Counted from the stretch's first letter, positions 35,649-44,637 are shown. The stretch: 56,797 bases of DNA from Elusimicrobiota bacterium (GCA_023249675.1 JAHFCE010000003.1:54988-111784), one strand, 5' to 3'. Notes: a model not told the origin generated them from the letters alone. Program-made: numbers and translations.

Positions 35649-37093
35649 CACGAGATAATTCCCTGTTCGCGGAGGTAGTGGCGGATCTTTGAGCGCGCGC
35701 GCGCGGTTTTCACGTAGTTGAGCCAGTCTTTCTTCGGCATCGAGCCTTTTTTGGTGATGATCTTGCAAATGTCTCCGGATTTGAGCGCCATGTCGAGCTT
35801 GACCATCTTGTTGTTGACCTGCGCGCCGACACAGGAGAAACCGATCTCCGTGTGCACGGCGAAGGCGAAGTCGAGAGGCGTGGCGCCTGCGGGAAGCACT
35901 TTCACCTGGCCCGCCGGGGTGAAGACGAAGACCTGGTTAAACTCGAGGTCCGTCTTGAGGCTGTCGAGGAATTCGCGGGGAGAGTTGAGGTCCTGTAGCC
36001 ACTCCATCCATTGCCGCAGCCAATTCAGCTTCTCCTCCATGTGCGCGTCGCGCGTCGATCCGCCGGTCTTGTAACGCCAGTGCGCGGCGATGCCGTACTC
36101 GGAGGAGCGGTGCATCTCCTCGGTGCGGATTTGGATTTCGACGAGCTCGCCGGTCAGGCTGACGATGGTCGTGTGCAGGGACCGGTACAAATTCAATTTG
36201 GGGGTGGAAATGTAGTCGGTGAAGGATCCCGCCACCGGCTTGAAGTGGGTATGGATGATGCCGAGCAGCGCGTAGCAGTTGGCCACGGTGTCGGTGATCA
36301 GGCGCACGCCGAGGGCGTCCTGGATTTCCTCAAAGGGCTTCTGCTGTCGCTCCATCTTTCCGTAGATCGACCACAAGGTCTTGCTGCGCGCAAGGATGCG
36401 GCAGGGGATGTTGGCGCCGGCGAGCACGGATTCGACGGCCGTGCGAGTTTCGATGAGATTCTTCTCGCTGCCGGCGAGCATGCCGGCGACCTTCTGCGAG
36501 AGCTCGGCGTGCTCCGCCGGGTGCAGGTATTTGAAGGCGAGGTCCTCGAGCTCGCCTTTGAGTTTAAACATGCCGAGGCGATGCGCAAGCGGGGCGTAGA
36601 GCGCCATCGTCTCGGTGGCGATACGCTCTTGCTTCTCGCGCTTGAGGAAATTAAGCGTCCTCATGTTATGCAAGCGGTCGGCGAGCTTGACCACGATGAC
36701 TCGGATGTCCTGCGCGGTTGCGAGCAGCATCTTGCGCCAGTTCTCGGCTTGCGCTTCATCGCGCGACTCAAATTTGAGGGCGTCGAGCTTGGTGACCCCC
36801 ATGACGAGCATGGAGATCTCCTCTCCGAACTCGGCGCGCAGCTGCATTTCGGTCGTCGCGGTGTCCTCAATCGTGTCGTGCAGCAGGCCCGCGCACACCG
36901 AGGGCAGGTCCATGCGCCATTCGATCAGTGACTCAGCGACCGCGACGCAATGCGTCAGATAGTGCTCGCCTGAGGCCCGGGATTGATTGAGGTGCGCTTT
37001 TTCCGCGAAGTCCCAAGCGAGCTCGAGCGCGATCGGGTCCACATGCGGCGAGTAGGCGGTGAATTTAGCGAGCAGGTCGTTTTTTTGGATCAT
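35648..37093 (-). CDS. RelA/SpoT-type (p)ppGpp synthetase/hydrolase lacking the C-terminal ACT domain
   Basis: A 481-aa stringent-response enzyme. The HD hydrolase domain (residues about 25-180) keeps LLHDTIEDT. The synthetase domain has RSKTLWSIYGKMER, NLYRSLHTTI and VEIQIRTEEMH. A TGS domain follows (FVFTPAGQVKVLPAGATPLD). The protein then stops after ARSKIRHYLREQG, where typical RelA/SpoT proteins continue for about 250 residues with helical, zinc-finger and ACT regions. Both catalytic halves appear intact, so it may be bifunctional with altered ribosome or amino-acid sensing. Its start overlaps the ABC transporter by 4 bases. Confidence 0.92.
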   Translation of the reverse strand: MIQKNDLLAKFTAYSPHVDPIALELAWDFAEKAHLNQSRASGEHYLTHCVAVAESLIEWRMDLPSVCAGLLHDTIEDTATTEMQLRAEFGEEISMLVMGVTKLDALKFESRDEAQAENWRKMLLATAQDIRVIVVKLADRLHNMRTLNFLKREKQERIATETMALYAPLAHRLGMFKLKGELEDLAFKYLHPAEHAELSQKVAGMLAGSEKNLIETRTAVESVLAGANIPCRILARSKTLWSIYGKMERQQKPFEEIQDALGVRLITDTVANCYALLGIIHTHFKPVAGSFTDYISTPKLNLYRSLHTTIVSLTGELVEIQIRTEEMHRSSEYGIAAHWRYKTGGSTRDAHMEEKLNWLRQWMEWLQDLNSPREFLDSLKTDLEFNQVFVFTPAGQVKVLPAGATPLDFAFAVHTEIGFSCVGAQVNNKMVKLDMALKSGDICKIITKKGSMPKKDWLNYVKTARARSKIRHYLREQGIIS

Positions 37094-38832
37094 GGGGTTT
37101 TGGCGCAGTCGCGGGCGACGCTTTGAAGTTCGAAGAGTCGTCGATACAGTCCCCGGCTTTCCATGAGTTTCGTATGCGTGCCGAACTCGGCGAGTCCGCC
37201 GGCATTCAGCACGTATATGTTGTCCGCCGGCGCGACGGCGGCAAGATCATGAGCGATCGTGATGACGGTGCGTCCGGCGAGCGCGGTCTTGAGTACGGAG
37301 AGAATCTCCGCTCGGGCGGGTCCATCGAGATGAGCGGTGGCCTCATCGAGCACGACGATGTCTGGATCTTTGAGCAGCATGCGCGCGATCGCGAGTTTCT
37401 GGCGCTGGCCGGAGGACAACACGAAGCCCCAGTCGCCGAGCGTCGTGTGATAGCCCTCGGGCAGCGCGTCGACGAAATCTTCGGCGCCGACAGCGCGCAC
37501 GGCTCGCTCGACCTCAGAGAGGGTCACGACCTTGCGCCCGAGCGCCAAGTTTTGGAAGACGGTGTCGTTGAACAATACGGCGTCTGCGGACACGAGGCCG
37601 ACGCGGGCGCGAATCGAGGATGCGTCAAGTTCGCAGGCGTCGACGCCGTCGAACGTCAAGCGGCCCTCCGAGGGGTCGTGTAGGCGCAAGAGGAGCTTGG
37701 CGATCGTCGTCTTGCCGCAGCCGCTTGGGCCGACGATCGCCGTGCGCGCGCCTTTCGGGATGTCGAGATCGAGGCCGCGCAGCGCCCAGGAACGCGCGCC
37801 GGGATAGCGGAAACCGGCGTGTTCAAGGCGGATGCTTGATCGGAGGATTTTGAAGTCAGGCGCCCGCTTTCGGGGAACCGCTGTTTTCTCATCGAGTATC
37901 TGGAACAGCCGTTCGGCCGAGGCCCATGCGCGCTGCGCCTCGGCATTGACGCGGGCGAGGTTCTTGATCGGCGCGTAGGCGGCGAGCAGGGCGCCCATGA
38001 AGGCGAAAAAGGCGCCCGGCGTCATGCGTCCGCGGATCACCTCGCGGCCGCCGAACCAGATGATGGCGGCGACCATGACCGAGGCGCCGAGCTCGAGCAG
38101 GGGGTTCATGAGCGCTGTGGCCCGAAGGTAGCGCATCATCGGCTGGAAGAAGGACTCATTCTCCTCTTGGAACTTTTCGGTGGCGCCCTCTTCGTAGTTG
38201 AAGGCCTTCACCGTCATCATCCCCTGCACGCTTTCCTGGAAGCGGTGGTGCAAGCGGTCGACGGCGATTTGAGACTGGCGGCTTGCCTCGCGCATTTTGC
38301 GCGAGAGCACATAGAGGGCGGCCAGCGAGAGAGGAGAGCTAAGCACGGCTAACGCGGCGAAGCGCCAGTCGAGCTTGAACAGCGAGGCGACCAGGAACAG
38401 GACGGTCAAGCTGTCGCGGATGAGATAGACGGGCAAGGTTGTCAGCGCGCTCTGCGCGAGCGTCAAGTCTCCGGTCACGCGCGAGAGCACGTCGGCGCCA
38501 AGCCGGCCGGAGTAGAACTCAAGCGGCAAGAGGTGCAGATGCCGGAACAGGTCTTCGCGGATCTGCTGACTCACGCGCTGGCCGATCCAGCTCATTAGGT
38601 AGTTCTGGATGTAGGAGGAGACGGCTTTGAGCGCCACGAGCAGCGGCACGCCTGCGACGGCGAGGGCGAGCATGCGCAAGTCCTTGGCGATGAAGACCTC
38701 ATCGACGATCGGCTTGAGCAGGAGAATCGCCAGGCCGTTGAACGCCGAGACGGCGATCATCGCGAGGCAAGCCCAGCCGAAGCGGCTGCGATGGGGTTTG
38801 AGATATCGTGCCAGGCGCCGGCGAATGCTCAT
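37090..38832 (-). CDS. MsbA-type ABC exporter (fused permease-ATPase)
   Basis: A 580-aa half-transporter. Six transmembrane helices lie in residues 1-310. The ATPase domain has Walker A GPSGCGKT, signature LSSGQRQKLAIAR, Walker B DIVVLDEATAHLD with the catalytic glutamate, and the H-loop ITIAHD. It sits directly after lpxB, so lipid A flipping across the inner membrane (the MsbA role) is the most likely job. General lipid or drug export remains possible. Overlaps of 4 bases on both sides indicate coupled translation. Confidence 0.9.
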   Translation of the reverse strand: MSIRRRLARYLKPHRSRFGWACLAMIAVSAFNGLAILLLKPIVDEVFIAKDLRMLALAVAGVPLLVALKAVSSYIQNYLMSWIGQRVSQQIREDLFRHLHLLPLEFYSGRLGADVLSRVTGDLTLAQSALTTLPVYLIRDSLTVLFLVASLFKLDWRFAALAVLSSPLSLAALYVLSRKMREASRQSQIAVDRLHHRFQESVQGMMTVKAFNYEEGATEKFQEENESFFQPMMRYLRATALMNPLLELGASVMVAAIIWFGGREVIRGRMTPGAFFAFMGALLAAYAPIKNLARVNAEAQRAWASAERLFQILDEKTAVPRKRAPDFKILRSSIRLEHAGFRYPGARSWALRGLDLDIPKGARTAIVGPSGCGKTTIAKLLLRLHDPSEGRLTFDGVDACELDASSIRARVGLVSADAVLFNDTVFQNLALGRKVVTLSEVERAVRAVGAEDFVDALPEGYHTTLGDWGFVLSSGQRQKLAIARMLLKDPDIVVLDEATAHLDGPARAEILSVLKTALAGRTVITIAHDLAAVAPADNIYVLNAGGLAEFGTHTKLMESRGLYRRLFELQSVARDCAKTP

Positions 38833-39938
38833 GGCGCGGCCTCTGCGACGGCGCCCGCGAGCACGGCCGCGGCGGCGCGGTCGGCGGCCCCAGGTTCGCC
38901 CAGCGAGCGGCGGACCTTAAGGAGCTCGGCGCGGATGGCGGCGGCCTTCGTCGGATCATCGAGGATCGCGGCGGCTTCGGCGGCGACGCGTTCGGGCGTG
39001 GCGTCGCCTTGGATGAGTTCAGGCACGACCGCCTTGCCGGCGAGAAGGTTCGCCATGGCGATATGTTTGACATTCACCAACGCCCTTGCGATGGCGTAGG
39101 TCGGCCAGGACATCTTGTAGACGACGACCATCGGCACGCCGAGCAAGGCGTTCTCAAGCGTTGCGGTGCCGGAGGAACAGAGCGCGAGATCAAGCGTCGA
39201 ACGAAGTTTGTAGTCCTGTTCGCGGATAAGCTGAACGCCCTCAGGGAGGGCACCGTAGGCGGTGTCGTTCTGGTTTGCGGAGGCGAATAGAAGACCCCGG
39301 AGAGAGGGACGCTTCGCGCGCAACACACGGAACGCCTCGAAGAAGACGGGTAAATGCCGTTTGATCTCGGAGGCCCGGCTCCCGGGTAGAAGCCCCACGA
39401 CGTTTGCCGCGGCGTCTCTGGCCATCGGCTCGGGAATCAGATCGAGCAAAGGATGGCCCACAAAATCGGCGGGAACGCCGGCGTCGCGATAGAGTTTTTC
39501 CTCGAACGGGAAAATGACCAGCATCTTCTGGATAAAGCGCTTGAGGACCTTGATCCGTCCGGGTCGGGAAGCCCACACCTGCGGGCTGATGAAATAGAAT
39601 GCGGGGATGCCGGCGCTCTTGGCGTATGGGAGAATGCGCCGGTTGAAGCCGTAGTAATCCACGCAGATGAGAGCCGCGGGGCGGCGGTCGACGAGGAAAC
39701 GTTTGAGTTTGCCCGCGAGCTTGAGGAGGAATCCAACCTTGAGCGCGGGCTCCCAGAAGCCTGTCACGCCGCGCGAGGCCAGGTCTTCAATGAATTCGTC
39801 AGCTGCGGCGAGGCACAATGGGCCGCCGACCGCAGCCACGCGCACGGACGGATCCCGGAGCTTGAGTGCCTTGATGAGGTTTGAGGCGTGAAGATCCCCG
39901 GAGGGGTCTCCCGCGACGATAAGGAGCTGGGTGGTCAT
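38829..39938 (-). CDS. lpxB: Lipid-A-disaccharide synthase
   Basis: A 369-aa enzyme that joins UDP-diacylglucosamine and lipid X. It starts MTTQLLIVAGDPSGDLHAS, has YFISPQVWASRPGRIKVL, FVGHPLLD and GLLPGSRASEIKRHLPV, and the donor-site CSSGTATLENALLGVPMVVVYK. The ATG at 39938 begins the family N-terminus; an upstream extension to 40037 has no homology. It is separated from the main lpx operon by a toxin-antitoxin pair. The end overlaps the exporter gene (ATGA). Confidence 0.95.
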   Translation of the reverse strand: MTTQLLIVAGDPSGDLHASNLIKALKLRDPSVRVAAVGGPLCLAAADEFIEDLASRGVTGFWEPALKVGFLLKLAGKLKRFLVDRRPAALICVDYYGFNRRILPYAKSAGIPAFYFISPQVWASRPGRIKVLKRFIQKMLVIFPFEEKLYRDAGVPADFVGHPLLDLIPEPMARDAAANVVGLLPGSRASEIKRHLPVFFEAFRVLRAKRPSLRGLLFASANQNDTAYGALPEGVQLIREQDYKLRSTLDLALCSSGTATLENALLGVPMVVVYKMSWPTYAIARALVNVKHIAMANLLAGKAVVPELIQGDATPERVAAEAAAILDDPTKAAAIRAELLKVRRSLGEPGAADRAAAAVLAGAVAEAAP

Positions 39939-39987
39939 ACGGGCTCGCAGAAGTGCCAGACATCGAGAACTTGGTCCTGGACCGAGT

Positions 39988-40260
39988 TCACGGACGATAC
40001 ACCTCGCGGCGATTGCCGATTCGCACGACGAGGACAAGCATCACCCGATCTTCGATTCGGACGATGGCCCGGTAATCGCCGATGCGATATTTCCAGAATT
40101 CACCCAACCGTGAACCTTTTAGGGCCGCGCCGAGGCGTCGCGGGTCGGCCGCCATGGCGACGCGCTCAAACAGAAATTTTAAAATACGGCGTGCGATTTG
40201 CGGATCAAGCTTCTTGAGCTCGCGTTCCGCCGCAGGGTCAAAGCTAACTTGCCAATCCAT
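39988..40260 (-). CDS. RelE/ParE-family toxin
   Basis: A 90-aa protein. The start [23 protein letters not shown] and the core [20 protein letters not shown] followed by [13 protein letters not shown] are typical of RelE-type mRNA interferases. The GDYR(v/a)iy-like strand and the basic C-terminal region are present. It overlaps the antitoxin gene by 17 bases in the usual antitoxin-then-toxin order. Confidence 0.92.
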   Translation of the reverse strand: MDWQVSFDPAAERELKKLDPQIARRILKFLFERVAMAADPRRLGAALKGSRLGEFWKYRIGDYRAIVRIEDRVMLVLVVRIGNRREVYRP

Positions 40261-40468
40261 GCCGCTTCAGGATGCTTTCCAGAGGAATAACGCGTGTGCG
40301 CCCGGCGCGGATATGCTCAAGACGCTTTTCGGCCAGATAAAGATCTTCGAGGTCGCCCAAATGCTCAAGGAGTGCCGCGCGTACGTAAAAGCTTTTTGTA
40401 CGCCCGGTGGACTTCGCCAGGGCGTTGAGTCGAGCTTCGATTCTAGACGGCAGTCGGATGGCAAGCAT
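40244..40468 (-). CDS. RelB-type ribbon-helix-helix antitoxin
   Basis: A 74-aa protein. [22 protein letters not shown] is a ribbon-helix-helix start, followed by [20 protein letters not shown]. The C-terminal half would wrap the toxin. The ATG at 40468 has an AGGAGG ribosome-binding site, much stronger than most in this window, as expected for an antitoxin that must be made in excess. It has its own promoter, which the antitoxin-toxin complex probably represses. Confidence 0.9.
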   Translation of the reverse strand: MLAIRLPSRIEARLNALAKSTGRTKSFYVRAALLEHLGDLEDLYLAEKRLEHIRAGRTRVIPLESILKRHGLAS

Positions 40469-40491
40469 GGGTGCTCCTCCTGTGTATTACA

Positions 40492-40520
40492 AGTATAACA
40501 GACGGAGTATCCGGCTTCAA
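40492..40520 (-). promoter_or_regulatory. Promoter of the toxin-antitoxin pair
   Basis: Minus strand: TTGAAG (40515-40520), a 17-base spacer and an extended -10 TGTTATACT (hexamer 40492-40497). An imperfect inverted repeat TGTATTAC/GTATAACA at about 40483-40500 overlaps the box and may be the operator. Transcription could continue into lpxB. Confidence 0.7.
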
Positions 40521-40551
40521 GGGGGGGATAGTGTGGGCTCGAGTCACGCCA

Positions 40552-41601
40552 TCAGCTCCTGAGGATGTCCTTGCCCACGGATTTGGCGATCCTGCCCAGG
40601 TCCTGCGCCCAGCTCGGGATCAGCGAGCGTGGGCCGGCGTGGCCCGACAGTTCGTAGCGCTGGAGCTCCTCGGAAATTTGAAGCGCGAGCTTCAAGGCCT
40701 CGACGCCGCGCTCGCCGCTCGGCCAGGGCTTGCGGTTGTGTCGGATGCAGTCGAGGAAGTGCTGCTGTTCGCTGCGCAGGGGATCGGTCGAGGACAGCTT
40801 CGGGCTCAGGTACTCGACATCCTTGAGGCTCTTGATCACCGGGGTCTTCTTGCGGTAGACCTTGAGCGCGGTATTGCCGTAGTCAAGCGAGATGTAGGAA
40901 TCTTTTTGAAACGCCCTCAATTTTCGGCTCTTGGTCAGGGAGATGCGGCTTGCGGTCAGGTCGGCCACGCAGCCGGTTTTGAAGCGCACGCGCACGTTGG
41001 CGATGTCCTCGTGGCCGGACAACAGGTTGGCGCCCAGGGCCTCGATGCTTTCGACTTCGGAGCCGACCAAGGTCAGCAGGATGTCAAGGTCGTGGATCAT
41101 GAGGTCCATCACGACGCCGATGTGGCTCGTGCGCGGATCGTAGGGTCCGAGGCGCTCGACGGTGATGTAGCGCGGATCGCGGATGTGCTTGACGGCTTCA
41201 AGGACGGCGGGATTAAAGCGCTCGATGTGGCCGACCTGGAGGACGACTTCCTTGGCTTCGGAGAGCGCGAGCAGCTCCTTGGCCTCGTCCACGGAGGAGG
41301 CGAGCGGCTTCTCGATGAGGCAGTGCGCGCCGGCGCCGAGGACGTCCTTGCCGACCTCGTAATGCAGGGGCGTGGGCACGGCCACGATGACCGCGTCCAC
41401 GCGCGACAGCACGTCTTTATAGGCGCGCACCGCGACGGTGTTCGACTGCCAGGCCGCAAGCTGAGCCTTCCAGATGTTTGTGTCGCAGACGCCGATGAGC
41501 TCGACGTCTGGGAGCTTCGACAGCGCGCGCGCGTGGTGGGTGCCCATCTTGCCTGCGCCGATGACGGCGACGCGGATTTTTGAGGGTGCGTTCTCGGTCA
41601 T
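40552..41601 (-). CDS. Gfo/Idh/MocA-family oxidoreductase in the lipid A operon (GnnA-like)
   Basis: A 349-aa NAD(P)-dependent sugar dehydrogenase. The Rossmann motif is VAVIGAGKMGTHHARAL; the family's EKP motif is in LIEKPLASSVDEAKELL; and GHIERFNPAV and VMDLMIHDLDILL follow. The gene follows lpxI with a 4-base overlap. Relatives in this location include GnnA, which oxidises C3 of UDP-GlcNAc before amination in species with amide-linked lipid A. No adjacent GnnB-type aminotransferase is seen here, so the substrate is uncertain. Confidence 0.85.
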   Translation of the reverse strand: MTENAPSKIRVAVIGAGKMGTHHARALSKLPDVELIGVCDTNIWKAQLAAWQSNTVAVRAYKDVLSRVDAVIVAVPTPLHYEVGKDVLGAGAHCLIEKPLASSVDEAKELLALSEAKEVVLQVGHIERFNPAVLEAVKHIRDPRYITVERLGPYDPRTSHIGVVMDLMIHDLDILLTLVGSEVESIEALGANLLSGHEDIANVRVRFKTGCVADLTASRISLTKSRKLRAFQKDSYISLDYGNTALKVYRKKTPVIKSLKDVEYLSPKLSSTDPLRSEQQHFLDCIRHNRKPWPSGERGVEALKLALQISEELQRYELSGHAGPRSLIPSWAQDLGRIAKSVGKDILRS

Positions 41602-42440
41602 GGAGTGGGCCCCCCCGGGGCATAGCCGGCGACGGCGATTGAAGCGGCGTCGGCGTCCTTGGCAAAGCGTGCGCGGTCGAACACCAAGGTGGAGCCCGCT
41701 TCCAGAGCGAGGGCCTTCACGCCGGCGGCTTTGAAATTGACGAGAGAATCGAGGCCGACCACGGGTAGGTCGAAGCGAAAATCCTGCTTTGGTTTGGCGA
41801 CCTTCACGACGACGAGGGCGGGCTCGCGGCCTAAAGCGCGCGCGAGGGCGGATGCGCGCGCCACGCAGGCGTCGGTGCCTTCCATTCCCTCGACGGCGAC
41901 GATGGTCCCGCCCTGCACGACGACGGTCTGGCCGATGTCGAAGCCCGCGACGGTCTTGGCCGCGCGCCAGCCGAGAAGCGCATCAGCGAGATCTTCTTTT
42001 GTCAGCGTCCTTTTTGTCAGGGGTCCCTCGGGAGCCAGTAGGTGCTCCAGATAGGAGGCCGACGAGATGAACTCGAGGCCGTCTTTGGCGAATTCATCAA
42101 CGACTGCTTTGAGGAGGGTGTCCGTACGCTTATCCTTAAGTCCCAGGAGGACCTTGGCCGCGCGCCAGTCCGGCATCACGCCGCCGAACAAGGAGACATG
42201 CTGGACCTTGCCGGCCATGACGACCTTGCGCACGCCCTTTTCCTTCAACGCCCGAATGGGGGCGTCGATCTGGCCGAGCTTGAACCAAGTCAGCCCGCCC
42301 GCGACGGCTTCGAGCGCGGGGTCGGTGACTCCCGGGATGCCCAAAGCCATGATGGGCACGCCGCGCCGCCTGGCTTCCTCGGCGACGAGAAACGGGAAGC
42401 GGCCGGAGCCGGCGATGAGTCCGAGCGGCTCCGTTCCCAT
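41598..42440 (-). CDS. lpxI: UDP-2,3-diacylglucosamine hydrolase LpxI
   Basis: A 280-aa LpxI (DUF1009) enzyme, the alternative to LpxH. It starts EPLGLIAGSGRFPFLVAEEA and contains VVMAGKVQHVSLFG, the domain-swap region DIGQTVVVQGGTIVAVEGME-GTDA, and a C-terminal RFDLPVVGLDSL. It cleaves UDP-diacylglucosamine to lipid X, feeding LpxB. It lies 5 bases after lpxA. Confidence 0.95.
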   Translation of the reverse strand: MGTEPLGLIAGSGRFPFLVAEEARRRGVPIMALGIPGVTDPALEAVAGGLTWFKLGQIDAPIRALKEKGVRKVVMAGKVQHVSLFGGVMPDWRAAKVLLGLKDKRTDTLLKAVVDEFAKDGLEFISSASYLEHLLAPEGPLTKRTLTKEDLADALLGWRAAKTVAGFDIGQTVVVQGGTIVAVEGMEGTDACVARASALARALGREPALVVVKVAKPKQDFRFDLPVVGLDSLVNFKAAGVKALALEAGSTLVFDRARFAKDADAASIAVAGYAPGGPTP

Positions 42441-42445
42441 GGGTT

Positions 42446-43255
42446 TTAGAGCGCGACCTCTTCGAGTTCCGTGGCGCCCACAGCTGGGCGCATATACCCG
42501 CGCTTACCGGCGGACTCGATGAAGTCGATCCACTCCTGAACGATCGGATCAGGCTTGCCGGCCTTGAGCCGCGTCAGCGCCTCGATCTGCGAGAGGCCGC
42601 AAAGGAACAGGGTGCGGTAGGCCGCCTTCAGTGCGGATCTGGACTCAGGCGGCACGCCCGCGCGTTTCAGGCCGAGCAGGTTGAGCCCGCGGATGACCGC
42701 GCGGTCTCCCTGGGTGTTCGCGAAAGGCAGGACGTCTTGGCCGTTCATCGAGCCGCCGCCCAGCATCGCGAGGCGTCCGATCCGGCTGTATTGGTGGATG
42801 GCGCACATGCCCCCAAGCACGGCGCCGTCGCCGATCTGCACGTGGCCGGCGAGCAGGACCGCATTGACGACGATGACGTCGTCGCCGACGACGCAGTCGT
42901 GCGCGATGTGCGAGCAGGCCATGAACAATCCGCCCGAGCCGATTTTGGTGAGGCCTCCGCCCTGGGCGGTGCCGCGGTTCATCGTCACGCACTCGCGCAC
43001 GGTGTTCTTGTCGCCCATGACGAGGCGGGTCTTCTCGCCTGCGTACTTGAGGTCCTGAGGGGGCGTGCCCACGTAGCAGCCCGGATGCAGGATGTTGTCG
43101 GCGCCGAGCGTCGCGTATTCGACAATGGTATGCGCGCCGATTGTGGTGCGCGCGCCGATGATGGTGTCGGGACCGATGATCGCGTACGGCCCGATTGCGG
43201 CGGATGGATCGATCTGCGCGGATGAGTCAACGATTGCGGTGGGATGGATGGCCAT
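42446..43255 (-). CDS. lpxA: UDP-N-acetylglucosamine acyltransferase
   Basis: A 269-aa enzyme for the first step of lipid A synthesis. Left-handed beta-helix hexapeptide repeats run through residues 1-190. The catalytic histidine is in CSHIAHDCVVGDDV, and VTMNRGTAQGGG and GLNLLGLKRAGV are conserved. The C-terminal helical domain is present. Whether the acyl acceptor is a hydroxyl or an amine cannot be read directly, although the nearby GnnA-like gene raises the question. Confidence 0.96.
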   Translation of the reverse strand: MAIHPTAIVDSSAQIDPSAAIGPYAIIGPDTIIGARTTIGAHTIVEYATLGADNILHPGCYVGTPPQDLKYAGEKTRLVMGDKNTVRECVTMNRGTAQGGGLTKIGSGGLFMACSHIAHDCVVGDDVIVVNAVLLAGHVQIGDGAVLGGMCAIHQYSRIGRLAMLGGGSMNGQDVLPFANTQGDRAVIRGLNLLGLKRAGVPPESRSALKAAYRTLFLCGLSQIEALTRLKAGKPDPIVQEWIDFIESAGKRGYMRPAVGATELEEVAL

Positions 43256-43259
43256 GGTT

Positions 43260-43742
43260 TTAGGTGGCCGCTTTATCGACGAGCGCGAATGTCATGGTTG
43301 CTTCGGCGACCATCTTTTCGTCGACATAAGATTCGCCTCTGAACTTACCCGCGCGGCCCAGCCGCAAAATCTCGATATGGTGCTTGAGCACTACGCCAGG
43401 GAGGACGGGGGCCCGGAACTTGGCCTCGTCGATGCCCATGAAGAAAGCAATTTTATTCTCAAAACCGCCTTTGGAGAGGAGCATCGCGCAGGCGGTCTGG
43501 GCCATGGACTCGATGATAAGAACGCCCGGCATCACGGGCTGGGCAGGGAAATGCCCCGCGAAGAACTGCTCGTTGGCCGTGACCATTTTTACTCCGACAC
43601 AGTACTTATCTTCCTGGATCACTTCGATGCGGTCGATGAGAAGAAACGGGTAGCGATGGGGGATGGCCTTTTTGACGCCCATGATGTCGAGCGAGCGGAT
43701 GGGTTTTGCGGAGAAGACCTCAGGCGCGGTTTCGGCGTTCAT
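43260..43742 (-). CDS. fabZ: 3-hydroxyacyl-ACP dehydratase FabZ
   Basis: A 160-aa hot-dog-fold enzyme of fatty acid elongation. The core is AIPHRYPFLLIDRI, then FFAGHFPAQPVMPGVLIIESMAQ with the catalytic histidine and glutamate. It lies between lpxC and lpxA with gaps of 1 and 4 bases, as in many Gram-negatives, and competes with LpxA for hydroxyacyl-ACP. The N-terminus is about 15 residues longer than average. Confidence 0.95.
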   Translation of the reverse strand: MNAETAPEVFSAKPIRSLDIMGVKKAIPHRYPFLLIDRIEVIQEDKYCVGVKMVTANEQFFAGHFPAQPVMPGVLIIESMAQTACAMLLSKGGFENKIAFFMGIDEAKFRAPVLPGVVLKHHIEILRLGRAGKFRGESYVDEKMVAEATMTFALVDKAAT

Positions 43743-43743
43743 G

Positions 43744-44637
43744 TTACTTGGCCTCCAGTGCGGGGGTGTTGGATTTGCGCAGTTTTTTGGCCGCGGCGTT
43801 GAGCAATTTGGCGAACTCGACGTTGTGGGCGTGGCCGAGGCGTTCGGCCTCGATCTTCATCTTGAACAGCGGGCGGCCGATCAGGGTCAGGTCGCCGATC
43901 AAGTCGAGCATCTTGTGGCGGACGAATTCGTCGGGGAAGCGCAGGCCCTCCTCATTTGTGTGGAAGCGCTCCTTGCCGATGACGATTGCGTTCTCAAGAC
44001 TGCCGCCTTGAGCCAGGCCCTGCGACTTGAGATAGGCGACCTCTTGCTCGAAGCAGAAGGTGCGCGCGCGCGCGACCTCGGCGAGGTAGCTTTCGCGTTC
44101 GACGGTCATCGACAAAGTCATCTTGGGCATCAAGGGGTGATCATGCACGAGAGTCGCCGTGATCTCAAAGCGGTCGGAGGGTGTTGCGCGGTAGCGCGCG
44201 CCGTCCTTGGCGGTGTAGACGACTTCGTGCGGCAGGTGCAGCCAGCGCTTCGGTGCGTCGAGCGTTTTGAGGCCGGCGCGGATGAGAGCTTCAATGAAGG
44301 GCAGTGCCGAGCCGTCCATGATCGGAGGCTCGTTGGCGGTGACCAGGATGTCGATGTTGTCGATGCCCAGGCCCGTGCAGGCGGACAGCACGTGCTCGAC
44401 GGTGTGGACCTTTGCGTCGCCAAGGCCCAAGTTCGTGCCGCGCACGGTCGTGAGCACGAAGTCGAGGCGTGCTGGGATCATCGGCGTGCCGGCAAGGTCG
44501 GAACGGAAGAATCGAATACCTGTATTGGCGGGTGCGGGGCGGAAGGAAATTTTTGACTTGTTGCCGGTGTGGAGCCCGACGCCCTCGAGCTCGACTTCCC
44601 TGCCGATTGTAATCTGCAGCGGATTTTCGTTCATCAT
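43744..44637 (-). CDS. lpxC: UDP-3-O-acyl-N-acetylglucosamine deacetylase
   Basis: A 298-aa zinc enzyme that commits to lipid A synthesis. The zinc ligands are in HTVEHVLSACTG and HKMLDLIGDL, with DGSALPFIEAL between them. The ATG at 44637 follows a GAGGTC ribosome-binding site by 7 bases; a further upstream start would overlap lpxD and lacks homology. The HAHNVEFA segment carries the last catalytic histidine. Confidence 0.95.
   Translation of the reverse strand: MMNENPLQITIGREVELEGVGLHTGNKSKISFRPAPANTGIRFFRSDLAGTPMIPARLDFVLTTVRGTNLGLGDAKVHTVEHVLSACTGLGIDNIDILVTANEPPIMDGSALPFIEALIRAGLKTLDAPKRWLHLPHEVVYTAKDGARYRATPSDRFEITATLVHDHPLMPKMTLSMTVERESYLAEVARARTFCFEQEVAYLKSQGLAQGGSLENAIVIGKERFHTNEEGLRFPDEFVRHKMLDLIGDLTLIGRPLFKMKIEAERLGHAHNVEFAKLLNAAAKKLRKSNTPALEAK

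Noticed and set aside
40471-41583. Rightward 370-codon frame over the Gfo/Idh gene
   Set aside because: It is antisense to a clear oxidoreductase and lacks motifs.
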